This document shows, piece by piece, positions 38,777 to 48,382 of a stretch of DNA of 64,000 nt. Under the pieces are notes generated by a model, which did not search any database, was not told the DNA's origin, and worked only from the letters and a program-made list of their open reading frames with translations. The stretch's first letter is position 1. Each line of letters starts with the position of its first letter. This DNA is from Flammeovirga kamogawensis (lineage in GTDB: Bacteria; Bacteroidota; Bacteroidia; Cytophagales; Flammeovirgaceae): NCBI RefSeq assembly GCF_018736065.1, contig NZ_CP076128.1, positions 930,001 to 994,000 on the forward strand, read 5' to 3'. The position numbers and the translations under genes were made by a program.

Positions 38777-39499
38777 TTAATGCTCTTTTCTCATAAATTT
38801 CCAACGTAAACAAACAATCACTAAAGCATAAAATAATGCACCTCCTATCAATATACCCCAATCCCATAAAATATATGGTCGTTCAGTCAATAGATTTCGA
38901 ACAGTAACAATTACCCCAACAACAGTTAGTAATTCCAACATAAATAATGGCCATGAAGATAAATCTTTAAATGATTTGACTGTTGCCGACAAATCAAAAT
39001 ACACTAAACCAAGCCAGATTAAATGTGCAAAACCAAAAACAGAAATAAATAACCAAATAAATAAATGCACATTCATTTCTATATTTTTTGTTAATTGAAT
39101 ATCCTTGAAAAGAAAAGGTAAATCTTTCACAAAATAGCCTTCTTCACCAGTTATTGCATCTAATAAAAAATGTGATCCTATACCTATTAATAACGATACT
39201 AAAACAGCCCAAAAAGGATACTTATTTCCACGAAATTCTATTTTAAAGCGAATAGGTGAAACCTTATTCAAAATTGGTTTAAAAAGATATTTTGTAATGT
39301 AGTACACCAAAATGCCTATTGGAAGATCAAAAATGAGTATCCCTACTAATGAATGACCAACCTTTTCACTTGGCTCCATAATAAAAAAATGCTCAAAATC
39401 AGGAATCATACTTCCTATTACCATCGCAGATATTGATAAGATATGATGGTAGCGAATTAAAGGAAGTATGGCACTTGGATGAGCAATAGTTATTGGCAT
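38777..39499 (-). CDS. DUF4184-family membrane protein, copy 1
   Basis: This 240-residue integral membrane protein starts MPITIAHPSAILPLIRY, with a conserved PDFEHFF segment and GSHFLLDAITG about 90 residues later. That pairs an Asp-rich site early and a His/Asp site in a later helix. This is the pattern of DUF4184, related to the membrane-bound metal-dependent hydrolase YdjM/DUF457 group. Six transmembrane helices are likely. A paralogue lies 63 bp upstream on the same strand. Enzymatic function is unproven. Confidence 0.85.
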   Translation of the reverse strand: MPITIAHPSAILPLIRYHHILSISAMVIGSMIPDFEHFFIMEPSEKVGHSLVGILIFDLPIGILVYYITKYLFKPILNKVSPIRFKIEFRGNKYPFWAVLVSLLIGIGSHFLLDAITGEEGYFVKDLPFLFKDIQLTKNIEMNVHLFIWLFISVFGFAHLIWLGLVYFDLSATVKSFKDLSSWPLFMLELLTVVGVIVTVRNLLTERPYILWDWGILIGGALFYALVIVCLRWKFMRKEH

Positions 39500-39562
39500 A
39501 AATCTGATAATAAGTAGGTTATAATCTTCTAATATAGAAATTCTCCTTACTTATATCAATGA

Positions 39563-40294
39563 TTAGTGTCTAGTATCTGTCAAAATAAGATATTTCCAAT
39601 GTAATGATGTGATTATACAAGCAAACATACAGGCACCAACAATTAATATTGACCAATGCATAAATTGATCTGGAAAGGCAAAAAAAGAACCTTTAGCTAT
39701 CACAATACATTCTGCAAAAAATAGTGCTTCAATAAAGTATAAAAGATGCCATTTCTTATGGGTAAATGCGTCTATTGTTTTTGATAAATCTACTTGCTTT
39801 AAGAATAAAATGACAACAATGAGGCTCCCTAACCAAGAAAAAACATACCATAAAGTTATGTATAAATAATCTGGTCTTGTTTCTGAAAAGAATTGAACCT
39901 GTTCTCGTAATACCGGAAATAGCTTAACAAAAAAGCCTCCTTTACTAGTAAACCCATCTAAAAATAGATGAGAAAATGAGCCTATTAGAATTGAAAAACA
40001 GATGACTTTAAAATTGTAAGTTCTGAGTACATCATTTCTAAATTTTATAGGCGATACATTTAATAAAACAGGAAGAACAATAACTTTAGCGAGATAATAA
40101 TAAAGCACTCCCATAGGTAAGTTAAAAACAAACATTCCCCACCATGTATGTGCTATTTTTGCCGCGACACTAAGTTGAATAAAATGTTCAACATCAGGAA
40201 TTACACTACCAATTATTAGAGCTAGTAATGATAGTTTTGGAAAATAGTGTTTAAAAGGAAAAATTATTCCTGGATGTGAAAATGTTATTGGCAT
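39563..40294 (-). CDS. DUF4184-family membrane protein, copy 2
   Basis: This 243-residue paralogue of the preceding gene shares MPITFSHPGIIFPF, IPDVEHFIQL and the later SHLFLDGFTS segment, so the conserved His and Asp residues are preserved. Six helices are visible. It is 8 bp downstream of miaA, so both DUF4184 genes are probably co-transcribed with miaA. The tandem copies differ most in the loops. Confidence 0.84.
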   Translation of the reverse strand: MPITFSHPGIIFPFKHYFPKLSLLALIIGSVIPDVEHFIQLSVAAKIAHTWWGMFVFNLPMGVLYYYLAKVIVLPVLLNVSPIKFRNDVLRTYNFKVICFSILIGSFSHLFLDGFTSKGGFFVKLFPVLREQVQFFSETRPDYLYITLWYVFSWLGSLIVVILFLKQVDLSKTIDAFTHKKWHLLYFIEALFFAECIVIAKGSFFAFPDQFMHWSILIVGACMFACIITSLHWKYLILTDTRH

Positions 40295-40302
40295 AATTCA
40301 AA

Positions 40303-41259
40303 CTAGAAGTTAAGTTCTTGCACTTTTTCTAAAACAAAATCCATCTTTTTATTCATCTCCCATTCAACTGGAACCCAATGTAATGTTGTTTTTTTCTCCA
40401 TTCTTCTAAACCATGTCATCTGACGCTTAGAAAATTGCTGAATAGATTTTAATAATACAGTACGCATTTCTTCATAAGAACATTCACCTAATAAATACTC
40501 GGTAATATGACGGTATTCAAGTCCATAACTTCTTAATTTCTTATCATCAATATCTTTTAAGAGTCCTTCTACTTCTTCAATCATTCCCTCTTTAAGTCGT
40601 TCATCTAAACGCTTTTCAATCTTATTCCATCGTGTTTCTTTATCAATAGATAAGGCAAAATTATATGTAGGTAATTCTTTAAAATTAATAGGATGATAAT
40701 CCGTCTGAGGTTTAAATTTCAAGAAGTGTTCAATCTCAATTGCTCTAATTAAAGAGCGTTCCCTATGTGATATCCCCTCCAATTGCTCCAATTTATTTGG
40801 AGCTAAATGCTTATAAAAATCAAGTAACTGATTTAACTCTAAAGAATACAATTCTTCTCTTAGCGATTCATTTCTAGGAATCCAAACTTCATCATACCCT
40901 TTTAAAGTAACAGCTTCAATATATAAACCAGTTCCTCCGCATAAAACAGGAACGGCCTCTTTTTCTATAATTTCATCTACTGCTTCTGCATATTTCTTCT
41001 GAAAAAGGTACAAATTAAAATCATCTCCAGGGTTACAGATATCTATTAAATGATATGGAATTTTTTTTCCATCTACCTCATAATCAAACAAATCTTTACC
41101 TGTACCAATGTCCATTCTTTTAAAAACCTGACGGGAATCGGCACTTATAATCTCTCCATTGATTTTTGCAGATAATTGAGTTGCTAATCCAGTTTTACCA
41201 CTAGCTGTTGGTCCTGTGATAACAAGTAATGGAGTATTTAAAGATTTTTCTTGTGACAT
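40303..41259 (-). CDS. miaA: tRNA dimethylallyltransferase
   Basis: MiaA adds a dimethylallyl group to N6 of adenosine 37 of tRNAs that read codons beginning with U. The 318-residue protein has the P-loop GPTASGKTGLA at residues about 16-26, ISADSRQVFKRMDIGTGK, the CGGTGLYIEAV segment and the C-terminal tRNA-binding KRQMTWFRRM. Length is normal. It heads a probable operon with the two DUF4184 genes (8 bp gap). Upstream is a 292-bp AT-rich divergent promoter region shared with the SpoIIE-type phosphatase gene, in which nothing else was seen. Confidence 0.95.
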   Translation of the reverse strand: MSQEKSLNTPLLVITGPTASGKTGLATQLSAKINGEIISADSRQVFKRMDIGTGKDLFDYEVDGKKIPYHLIDICNPGDDFNLYLFQKKYAEAVDEIIEKEAVPVLCGGTGLYIEAVTLKGYDEVWIPRNESLREELYSLELNQLLDFYKHLAPNKLEQLEGISHRERSLIRAIEIEHFLKFKPQTDYHPINFKELPTYNFALSIDKETRWNKIEKRLDERLKEGMIEEVEGLLKDIDDKKLRSYGLEYRHITEYLLGECSYEEMRTVLLKSIQQFSKRQMTWFRRMEKKTTLHWVPVEWEMNKKMDFVLEKVQELNF

Positions 41260-41551
41260 ATCAATAAAAAATACATTTTCTCAGAAAAGAATACGAAATT
41301 AAATAAGTGGAGTAAACACCCATAAGTTACGCGATAAAAATTAACGCCTTGTAACCCAAAGACAGTTTTAAATACAGATTAAGAATTAAAGGAGACAATA
41401 TAAATCATTCACCTGTTTCTACTTAGTATACAAATTTAGTAGAACAATTAAATAACAGGAGTTTATTCCTAAAGATATTGGAATTGTTATCAATCTAATT
41501 ATCAATTTTATTAAAAATTACTTGCTGCTATTCATTTCCTCATCAGAATAA

Positions 41552-43093
41552 ATGTCAACTAAAACACATATAGAAAATCCTAATATTACTTTTTTTGGCA
41601 GTATTAAAAAACAAATAATTGATGCTGTAGTTCAAGAAACACGTAGAGAAGCCGATAGAAATTTTTTCTTGTTCTCTGTACTAATGTCTGTTGGTGGGTT
41701 AACATGGGGAATTTTAGCCTTGTATTTTGGGTTAACTGTACCAAGTGTTATCCCATTTGGCTATGTAATTTTTAGTTGTTTTAACCTTACTATTTGGGTA
41801 AGAACAGACAATAAGCGTATCTGTAAAGCACTACAAACTTTTTTCTCAATTTTACTTCCTTTTGTGTTTCAAATTATTCTAGGCGGTTCAAAATCTACAG
41901 GCGTGGTCATGATTTGGTCTTTATTTGCCTTAACCTCAACCCTAGCATTTTATAAAGGAAAATCACTTTTCTATTGGTTAGTCATTTTTGTTGTGCTCCT
42001 AGGAATTGTAATTCTAATTGATCACGAAATTGAGCATATTACACCCGAATCATTAAGAAATTACCAAATATTCAATTTACTATTGATGATAAATTTCTCA
42101 ATGATCTCCTCAATGCTCTTCTTCCTTTCTAAGTTTTTTGTAGATCAACAATTAAAAACAATGGATGAATTGGTGGAAACAAATGGTCAACTCATTGCAG
42201 CTGAAGAAGAAGTAAGACAAAACTCTGAGGAAATTTTTGTAATGAACGATATGCTTAAAGAAAGCAATCAAAAGCTCGAAGATGCCTATGTTGAACTAGA
42301 AAAATCAAAAGATAATCAGATTGAACAAATGAGTCATGCCATTTTTGAAAGTATTGATTATGCTAAAAATATCCAAAGTTGTTTCCTTCCACAATTACAC
42401 CGTTTTCCCGATATCGTAAAAGATGGATTCATATTTTTTAAGCCTAGAGATGTTGTTTCTGGTGATTTTTATTGGTTTTACAAATACGAGCAATACCGCG
42501 TAATTACAGCAGTAGATTGCACCGGACATGGAGTTCCTGGTGCTTTTATGTCGCTCCTAGGTGCAGAAGCATTAAATAGTATTGTTGTTTTAAAACAAAT
42601 TTTTGAGTCTGATCAAATTCTTAATGAACTTGATAAAATGATTCGAAAAAAGCTAAAACAAGATACAACCAATAATAAAGATGGAATGGATATTTCTTTA
42701 ACGGTGTTCAACACTGAAACTAAAAAAGTAGCTTTCTCAGGTGCTAAAAATCCTTTGATTTATATTAAAGACAATGAATTACATGTTATTAAAGGCGATA
42801 GACAGCCAATAGGAATGTTCCACCCAGATCAAAATCCGACCCCATTCACCAAGCATGAGTTTGATTACGATGCATCAATGTCTTTTTATTTATACAGTGA
42901 TGGCTTTCAAGATCAATTCGGTGGTCCAAAAATGAAAAAATTCATGCCTAAAAAGCTCAAAGAAGCTATATTCAATCAACATCATTTAAAAATGAGTGTA
43001 CAACTTAATATGTTAAAAACTATTTTCTCTACATGGAAAAAAGATGAACAACAAACCGATGATGTGCTTGTGATTGGCTTCTCAATGGACTAA
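41552..43093 (+). CDS. Membrane-bound SpoIIE/RsbU-type PP2C phosphatase
   Basis: In this 513-residue signalling protein about six transmembrane helices fill residues about 40-205. A coiled-coil linker (residues about 205-255, EEEVRQNSEEIFVMNDMLKE) leads into a SpoIIE-type PP2C domain (about 270-510). Metal ligands are visible in KPRDVVSGDFYW, DCTGHGVPGAFMS, KDGMDISL and YSDGFQDQFGG. Such proteins dephosphorylate an anti-sigma-factor antagonist in response to a membrane signal. No partner anti-sigma genes are in the window. It starts at ATG 41552 and is probably monocistronic. Confidence 0.88.
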   Translation: MSTKTHIENPNITFFGSIKKQIIDAVVQETRREADRNFFLFSVLMSVGGLTWGILALYFGLTVPSVIPFGYVIFSCFNLTIWVRTDNKRICKALQTFFSILLPFVFQIILGGSKSTGVVMIWSLFALTSTLAFYKGKSLFYWLVIFVVLLGIVILIDHEIEHITPESLRNYQIFNLLLMINFSMISSMLFFLSKFFVDQQLKTMDELVETNGQLIAAEEEVRQNSEEIFVMNDMLKESNQKLEDAYVELEKSKDNQIEQMSHAIFESIDYAKNIQSCFLPQLHRFPDIVKDGFIFFKPRDVVSGDFYWFYKYEQYRVITAVDCTGHGVPGAFMSLLGAEALNSIVVLKQIFESDQILNELDKMIRKKLKQDTTNNKDGMDISLTVFNTETKKVAFSGAKNPLIYIKDNELHVIKGDRQPIGMFHPDQNPTPFTKHEFDYDASMSFYLYSDGFQDQFGGPKMKKFMPKKLKEAIFNQHHLKMSVQLNMLKTIFSTWKKDEQQTDDVLVIGFSMD

Positions 43094-43173
43094 TGTTTTT
43101 TTTAATTGTTCTAATGTTTTTATCTTTGATTTGATATCTAAAAACAGATATGTAAACTAACGGATTACTTTTA

Positions 43174-44652
43174 ATGGATTACAAGCAAAAAATTACAACG
43201 CTGTTCTATATACTTTTTATTTTTCTTTTCTCATGTTCTACACCCAAAAGTGCCGAACAAAATACCGAAAAGGAAGTGATAGAAACTGAAGCTTTAGACA
43301 CTTTAGTTTTTAGTAATAAAGACCTTCCTGAAATTAAAGAAAGAGGACATTTAAAAGCACTTACTGCATACAGTTCTACATCGTACTTTATTTATAAAGG
43401 GCAATCTATGGGCTATGAGTATGAGCTACTTAAGAAACTTTCTGAAGATTTAAACTTAGATTTAAAACTACATGTTATTAAAAATATTGATAGTTTAAGT
43501 TTAAGTCTAAAAGATGGTACTGGCGATTTAATTGCCTATGGATTAGCTATCACAAAAGATCGACAAGAAAATATCGATTTCACCACTCCTTTAATGCAAG
43601 TGAAACAGGTTTTAATTCAGAAAAAACCAAGTAACTGGAGAAAAATCCCTAAGCACAAAACTGATGCTCAGCTGATCAGAAATGTAGTTGATTTAGCAGA
43701 TAAGGAAGTACATGTTAGAGAAAACACACCCTATCATTTAAGGTTAAATAACCTCGAAACTGAAACTGGAGAGAATATTAATATTGTTTTTGCAGATAAA
43801 AACACATCCACAGAAGAATTAATTAGAAAAGTTTCTATTGGTGAAATCCCATATACTGTTGCTGATGAAAATATAGCAAAAGTAAACAGTACCTACTATA
43901 GCAATATTGATTATGAAACAGCAATGAGTTTTCCTCAAAGAATTGCTTGGGCTACTCGAAAACAATCTCCTGAATTAAGAAAAGTGGTTTCTCATTGGCT
44001 AGATAGCATGAAAAACACAACAGATTTTTATGTCATCTACAATAAATATTTCAAAAATGTTAGAGCACAACACAAACGTTTTGACAGTAAATATTTCAGT
44101 TCTGTAGAACATAGAGGATTACTTTCTAAATACGATGAAATCATTAAAGAAAATGCAAAAGCGATAGATTGGGATTGGTTACTTCTTTCTTCACTTATCT
44201 ATCAAGAATCAAAATTTGAACCTCATGCAAAATCTTGGGTTGGTGCTGTAGGATTGATGCAATTAATGCCAGCAACTGCCAAACAATATGGTGCACATAA
44301 CCCTAGAGATCCTAGACAAAATATTCGTGCAGGTTCTAAATATCTAAAATGGCTTGATGGTTTCTGGAAGGAAATTGAAGATCCAAACGAACGTCTTAAA
44401 TTTGTATTAGCATCTTATAATACTGGCCAAGGGCATGTACAAGATGCTCAAAGACTTGCAAAAAAATACAAGCACGATCCTACTATTTGGGACGGTAATG
44501 TAGAGAAATACTTACTTCTAAAAAGTAGAAAATCTTATTATAGAGATGAAGTAGTTCGCTTTGGCTATGCCAGAGGAAGTGAACCAGTGCACTACGTACA
44601 GAGTATTTTAGCGAGATATAAAAGTTATGATGAATTGTTAAGAAATAATTAA
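43174..44652 (+). CDS. mltF: MltF-like lytic transglycosylase with substrate-binding domain
   Basis: This 492-residue lipoprotein has its lipobox FLFSC near residue 21. Residues about 50-300 form a type-2 periplasmic binding domain (GYEYELLKKLSEDLNL, FTTPLMQVKQVLIQK). Residues about 320-485 are an SLT lysozyme-like domain with the catalytic Glu in LIYQESKFEPHAKSW and GAVGLMQLMPATAKQYG. This layout equals MltF, which cleaves glycan strands and senses muropeptides. A TATCTTTG box at 43121-43128 suits a Bacteroidota promoter, 46 bp before the ATG. It ends without a clear terminator. Confidence 0.92.
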   Translation: MDYKQKITTLFYILFIFLFSCSTPKSAEQNTEKEVIETEALDTLVFSNKDLPEIKERGHLKALTAYSSTSYFIYKGQSMGYEYELLKKLSEDLNLDLKLHVIKNIDSLSLSLKDGTGDLIAYGLAITKDRQENIDFTTPLMQVKQVLIQKKPSNWRKIPKHKTDAQLIRNVVDLADKEVHVRENTPYHLRLNNLETETGENINIVFADKNTSTEELIRKVSIGEIPYTVADENIAKVNSTYYSNIDYETAMSFPQRIAWATRKQSPELRKVVSHWLDSMKNTTDFYVIYNKYFKNVRAQHKRFDSKYFSSVEHRGLLSKYDEIIKENAKAIDWDWLLLSSLIYQESKFEPHAKSWVGAVGLMQLMPATAKQYGAHNPRDPRQNIRAGSKYLKWLDGFWKEIEDPNERLKFVLASYNTGQGHVQDAQRLAKKYKHDPTIWDGNVEKYLLLKSRKSYYRDEVVRFGYARGSEPVHYVQSILARYKSYDELLRNN

Positions 44653-44751
44653 CATTTTAGTAATTGTCAGACAAATAGCTATTTATCAGTGATTTTGCTT
44701 CTTTTAGAAGGATGACTTTTATTGTAAATTTTACACTTTAGTTATTTTAGG

Positions 44752-44782
44752 TTTATAAGCTGATAAAAATTGCTTAATTTTG
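44752..44782 (+). promoter_or_regulatory. Bacteroidota-type promoter of the E1 gene
   Basis: The -7 box TAATTTTG (44775-44782) matches TAnnTTTG fully, and TTTA at 44752-44755 is one mismatch from TTTG, with 19 bp between. It lies 47 bp before the E1 ATG at 44830. Confidence 0.6.
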
Positions 44783-44829
44783 CGTGAAAAATATTACGGA
44801 CCTTGTGTCTAGAATCTTCCAAAATTAAG

Positions 44830-47241
44830 ATGACAACGAAGCAAATCTCAGATTATATATTCAATAAAGAAGAAGTTTTAAACGACTTAAGAATAGCAAT
44901 TGAAAGTAGGCATGCGAGTTTAATTGGTAGAAAAGAGGTCTTTATGGGTAAAGCCAAATTTGGTATTTTTGGCGATGGCAAAGAAGTTCCTCAATTGGCT
45001 ATGGCTAAATTCTTTCAAAATGGAGATTTTAGATCAGGATATTACCGTGATCAAACGTTTATGTTTGCAATTGGTGGTTTATCAATTCAAGAATTTTACG
45101 CTCAACTTTACGCTCATACTGACGTTAAAGCAGAACCTTCAAGTGCAGGCCGCTGCATGAATGGTCACTTCTCTACAAGAAGTTTAAACGACGATGGTTC
45201 TTGGAAAAACTTAACTGAGCAAAAAAACTCAAGTTCAGATATATCTTGCACAGCCGGACAAATGCCTAGATTGGTAGGTTTGGCTTATGCATCAAAATTA
45301 TATAGAGAAAATAAGGAATTAGGTGCTTCTGAGGTTGCTAAGAATTTTTCAATAAATGGAAATGAGGTGGCTTTTGGTACTATTGGTAATGCTTCTTCTG
45401 CTGAAGGAATGTTCTTTGAAGCAATCAATGCTGCTGGAGTACTTAACATCCCTATGATCACTTCTATTTGGGACGATGGCTATGGCATTTCCGTTCCGAA
45501 TGAATACCAAATGACAAAGAACAATGTATCTGATGTCTTAAAGGGTTTTCAAAAAGAAAAAGATACAAATGGCTTAGAAATATTTACCGTAAATGCATGG
45601 GACTACCCTGCTTTAGTAAATACATATAGAAAAGCTGTTGAGCTTGCTAGAAAAAACCACACTCCTGCATTAATCCACGTTCAAGAAGTTACTCAACCAC
45701 AAGGGCATTCTACTTCTGGTTCTCATGAAAGATACAAATCTGCAGAACGTCTTCAGTGGGAAGATGATTTCGATTGTATCAAAAAAATGAAAGAATGGGT
45801 AATAAAAGAAGGTTTTGCTACTCAAGAAGAAATAGATAGGATAGACGCTGAATCGCTTGAGAAAGTTAAAGGTGAACGAAAAGCAGCTTGGGATGCTTTT
45901 AAATTAAGCATGAAAGTGGATTTTGATGATGCTGTTGAGTTAATGGCTCGTGCTTGTAAATCTGCCCCAGAGAATAACGAAATCCTTCGTTTGTCTAAGC
46001 AACTAAAAAAGACGATCAACCCTATTCGTAAAGATGCCATATCTGTAATTAGACATACATTAAGAGAATTAAGGTTCTCTAATGTTCCTGTTAAAAGCGA
46101 TATGTCGAGTTGGTTAGAAAAAGTTCGAGAAGAAAATTATGAAAGATATAGTAGTTATCTATACAGCGAAAGTGATGAAGCTGCATTAAAGATTACTCCT
46201 ATTGCGCCTATATACACTCCTAACAGCCCTATGGTAGATGGTCGTGAGATCATGCAATCTAATTTTGATCAGATGTTTGCCAAAGACCAACGTGTTTTTG
46301 CTATTGGCGAAGATGTTGGTAAAATTGGTGATGTAAACCAAGGATTTGCTGGACTTCAAGAAAAATATTCGGAATCACGTATTACAGATACGGGTATTCG
46401 TGAAACAACTATTTTAGGCCAAGGTATTGGTGCTGCATTACGTGGTTTACGTCCAATTATTGAAATTCAATATTTAGACTATATCTATTATGCATTAACT
46501 ACCCTTTCTGATGATTTAGCTTGTTTACAATATAGAACTAAAGGTGGTCAGAAGGCACCTGTAATTATACGAACTCGTGGACATAGACTTGAGGGTGTTT
46601 GGCACTCAGGTTCTCCTATCGCAGCACTCTTAAACAGTCTTAGAGGAATTAACTTCTTAGTTCCAAGAAACATGACAAGAGCTGCTGGTTTCTATAATAC
46701 AATGCTAAAATCTGACGAACCTGCATTGATCATTGAATGTCTGAACGGTTACCGTCTTAAAGAAAAAATGCCGGAGAACCTATCAGACGTTTGTACTCCA
46801 TTAGGTATTCCAGAGGTAATACGTATAGGAACTGATATCACAATTGTTACTTACGGTTCTATGTGTAGAATTGTAATGGAAGCAGCAGAACAATTGGCTA
46901 AAGTCGGTATTTCTATGGAAGTAATTGATGTTCAAACATTATTACCTTTCGATATAAATGAAATGATTAAGGAGTCGATTAAAAAGACAAACCGCGTAAT
47001 TTTTGCAGATGAAGATATGCCAGGTGGTACAACAGGCTACCTTATGCAACAAGTAATTGATAAACAAAAAGCATTCGAATATCTAGATTCTCAACCAGTT
47101 TGTATTGCAGCAATGCCTCACCGCCCTGCCTACTCTACAGATGGAGATTATTTCTCTAAACCAAATGCAGATGATGTTTTCGAAACTGCTTATGCAATGA
47201 TGGCGGAAGTAGATCCAGAAAGCTTCCCAAATTTATTTTAG
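44830..47241 (+). CDS. Fused alpha/beta 2-oxoacid (branched-chain type) dehydrogenase E1
   Basis: This 803-residue fusion has an alpha part (residues about 20-370) with the thiamine-diphosphate region GTIGNASSAEGMFFEAIN and SIWDDGYGISVPN. A beta part follows (about 470-803) with GREIMQSNFDQMFAKD, GEDVGKIGDV and RTKGGQKAPVIIRTRG. Cytophagales commonly carry this fused E1; it decarboxylates branched-chain 2-oxoacids or pyruvate and hands the acyl group to an E2 that is not in the window. ATG at 44830 is favoured over a TTG at 44803 because it follows the promoter closely. A terminator follows. Confidence 0.9.
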   Translation: MTTKQISDYIFNKEEVLNDLRIAIESRHASLIGRKEVFMGKAKFGIFGDGKEVPQLAMAKFFQNGDFRSGYYRDQTFMFAIGGLSIQEFYAQLYAHTDVKAEPSSAGRCMNGHFSTRSLNDDGSWKNLTEQKNSSSDISCTAGQMPRLVGLAYASKLYRENKELGASEVAKNFSINGNEVAFGTIGNASSAEGMFFEAINAAGVLNIPMITSIWDDGYGISVPNEYQMTKNNVSDVLKGFQKEKDTNGLEIFTVNAWDYPALVNTYRKAVELARKNHTPALIHVQEVTQPQGHSTSGSHERYKSAERLQWEDDFDCIKKMKEWVIKEGFATQEEIDRIDAESLEKVKGERKAAWDAFKLSMKVDFDDAVELMARACKSAPENNEILRLSKQLKKTINPIRKDAISVIRHTLRELRFSNVPVKSDMSSWLEKVREENYERYSSYLYSESDEAALKITPIAPIYTPNSPMVDGREIMQSNFDQMFAKDQRVFAIGEDVGKIGDVNQGFAGLQEKYSESRITDTGIRETTILGQGIGAALRGLRPIIEIQYLDYIYYALTTLSDDLACLQYRTKGGQKAPVIIRTRGHRLEGVWHSGSPIAALLNSLRGINFLVPRNMTRAAGFYNTMLKSDEPALIIECLNGYRLKEKMPENLSDVCTPLGIPEVIRIGTDITIVTYGSMCRIVMEAAEQLAKVGISMEVIDVQTLLPFDINEMIKESIKKTNRVIFADEDMPGGTTGYLMQQVIDKQKAFEYLDSQPVCIAAMPHRPAYSTDGDYFSKPNADDVFETAYAMMAEVDPESFPNLF

Positions 47242-47268
47242 AAGAGATATCATATAAAAATTTTATAC

Positions 47269-47296
47269 AAACACATTCAAGCAGTTGAATGTGTTT
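47269..47296 (+). terminator. Rho-independent terminator of the E1 gene
   Basis: AAACACATTCAA pairs perfectly with 47285-47296 around a 4-nt loop (GCAG) and runs into more T. Confidence 0.87.
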
Positions 47297-47360
47297 TTTT
47301 ATTACATTTCCTATATTATTAGGATTCTCTAATTGAGCTGCTCTTATAACTCCTATAATC

Positions 47361-47396
47361 TGCTGCTTCGATTTCAGCAATGGAAAAAATGAAGAA
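47361..47396 (+). repeat. Truncated 3-prime end of the dispersed structured repeat
   Basis: The string GCTTCGATTTCAGCAATGG and the AAAAAATGAAGAA that follows match the end of the full repeats at 48330-48370 and 48642-48682. Only the terminal hairpin survives, and its stem is shortened (ATTTC for TTTTTTC). It sits just past the E1 terminator and 13 bp before the antitoxin stop. Confidence 0.75.
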
Positions 47397-47409
47397 CTAT
47401 GATTAAAAA

Positions 47410-47697
47410 TTAAGATGCAGTATTTACATGTAAATTCCCACCAATAGCTCTTACAACCTTTAATATTGTTTCAAATTGAGGTTTACTTCCTTCTGAAAGT
47501 GCTTTATAAAGACTTGTTCTACTTAAACCAGTCTGTTTTGCAATCTTTGACATACCAATAGCTTTTGAAATATGACCTAAAGCTGTAATGATATCATTTG
47601 AATCACCCTCCTCTAAAACCATGTTTAGATATTCAGCGATCATGTCATCATCATCTAAGTATTCTGATATATTTAATTTTGATACTTCCTCTTTCAT
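47410..47697 (-). CDS. HigA-like antitoxin (putative addiction-module antidote)
   Basis: The C-terminal two thirds of this 95-residue protein is a helix-turn-helix of the XRE/HigA type (ALGHISKAIGMSKIAKQT, LSRTSLYKALSEGSKPQFETI). It follows an N-terminal DDDDMIAEYLNMVLEEGD stretch typical of the COG3636 addiction antidote group. It is downstream of the toxin gene by 7 bp, the reverse of the classical antitoxin-first order but usual for HigBA. It should neutralise the toxin and bind their shared promoter. It lies between repeat copies. Confidence 0.87.
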   Translation of the reverse strand: MKEEVSKLNISEYLDDDDMIAEYLNMVLEEGDSNDIITALGHISKAIGMSKIAKQTGLSRTSLYKALSEGSKPQFETILKVVRAIGGNLHVNTAS

Positions 47698-47704
47698 AAT
47701 TTGT

Positions 47705-48007
47705 TTATTTTAATGATTTCCAAATATCAATAGCCTTATCAATATCTTTATTTTGAGTTGATTTATCACCTCCAGATAAAAGTATAACAATCTTATCATT
47801 CTTCTTTTTAAGGTAAATTCGATACCCTTTCCCGTAATGAATTCTCAACTCACTTAAACCTTTACCGATTGGTTCACAGTCTCCAAAATGACCCTTCTCT
47901 TCTATTAATTGTAACCTAAATAAGATTTTCACCTTTGCTCGTCGATCTTTTAGCTTTCTTAACCATTTATCAAAAATGTCCGTCTTTTCTAACTTATACA
48001 TATACAA
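47705..48007 (-). CDS. RelE/ParE-superfamily toxin (HigB-like, COG3657)
   Basis: This 100-residue protein has the fold pattern of the killer-protein branch: DIFDKWLRKLKDRRAKVKIL, LSELRIHYGKGYRIYL and VILLSGGDKSTQNKDIDKA. Arg, Lys and Tyr residues in RIHYGKGYR suit mRNA cleavage at the ribosome, as for RelE-type toxins, although this branch is less studied. ATG at 48001 gives two fewer residues and is equally possible. It overlaps nothing and precedes the antitoxin gene. Full repeat copies begin 64 bp upstream. Confidence 0.87.
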   Translation of the reverse strand: MYMYKLEKTDIFDKWLRKLKDRRAKVKILFRLQLIEEKGHFGDCEPIGKGLSELRIHYGKGYRIYLKKKNDKIVILLSGGDKSTQNKDIDKAIDIWKSLK

Positions 48008-48070
48008 ATGTATCTAATTGAAGACACATTTACAATATACTCAACTTATTATCACTGTATTGTTCTAAAA

Positions 48071-48382
48071 AACAATGTGATAAGACATACATTTCACCAT
48101 TTCGATTAAGATGAACGTTTTTTGGTAAAACGTCCCTACAAGAAACATCAATTTCCAACACGAATATAGATCATTGCCTACGTATCGACACCAAACGGCA
48201 TTGAAGACAAAAGCGTCAAAAATTTATGAAAGTGAAATCGATTAGAGCAATTCATTGTTTGAGCAAAGCGAGTTTGAATTGCTCCGATGGAACGAAATAA
48301 ATTTAGTTTTTGAATTCAAAGCCTAGCTTTTTTTGCTTCGTTTTTTCAGCAATGGAAAAAATGAAGAAACAAGGTGATGAAA
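48071..48382 (+). repeat. Dispersed structured repeat, tandem copy 1 (312 bp)
   Basis: This is the first of two adjacent 312-bp direct repeats. It holds three hairpins. The first is ACGTTTT with AAAACGT at 48115-48133. The second is GAGCAATTCA with TGAATTGCTC at 48245-48284 (outer ATCG:CGAT). The third is CTTCGTTTTTTC with GAAAAAATGAAG at 48336-48366 (one G-U pair). No protein is encoded. All copies in the window have the same orientation. Confidence 0.9.

Noticed and set aside
47705-48007. Orphan IS-derived fragment
   Set aside because: Intact RelE-like frame beside an intact HigA-like frame; no transposase or inverted ends.
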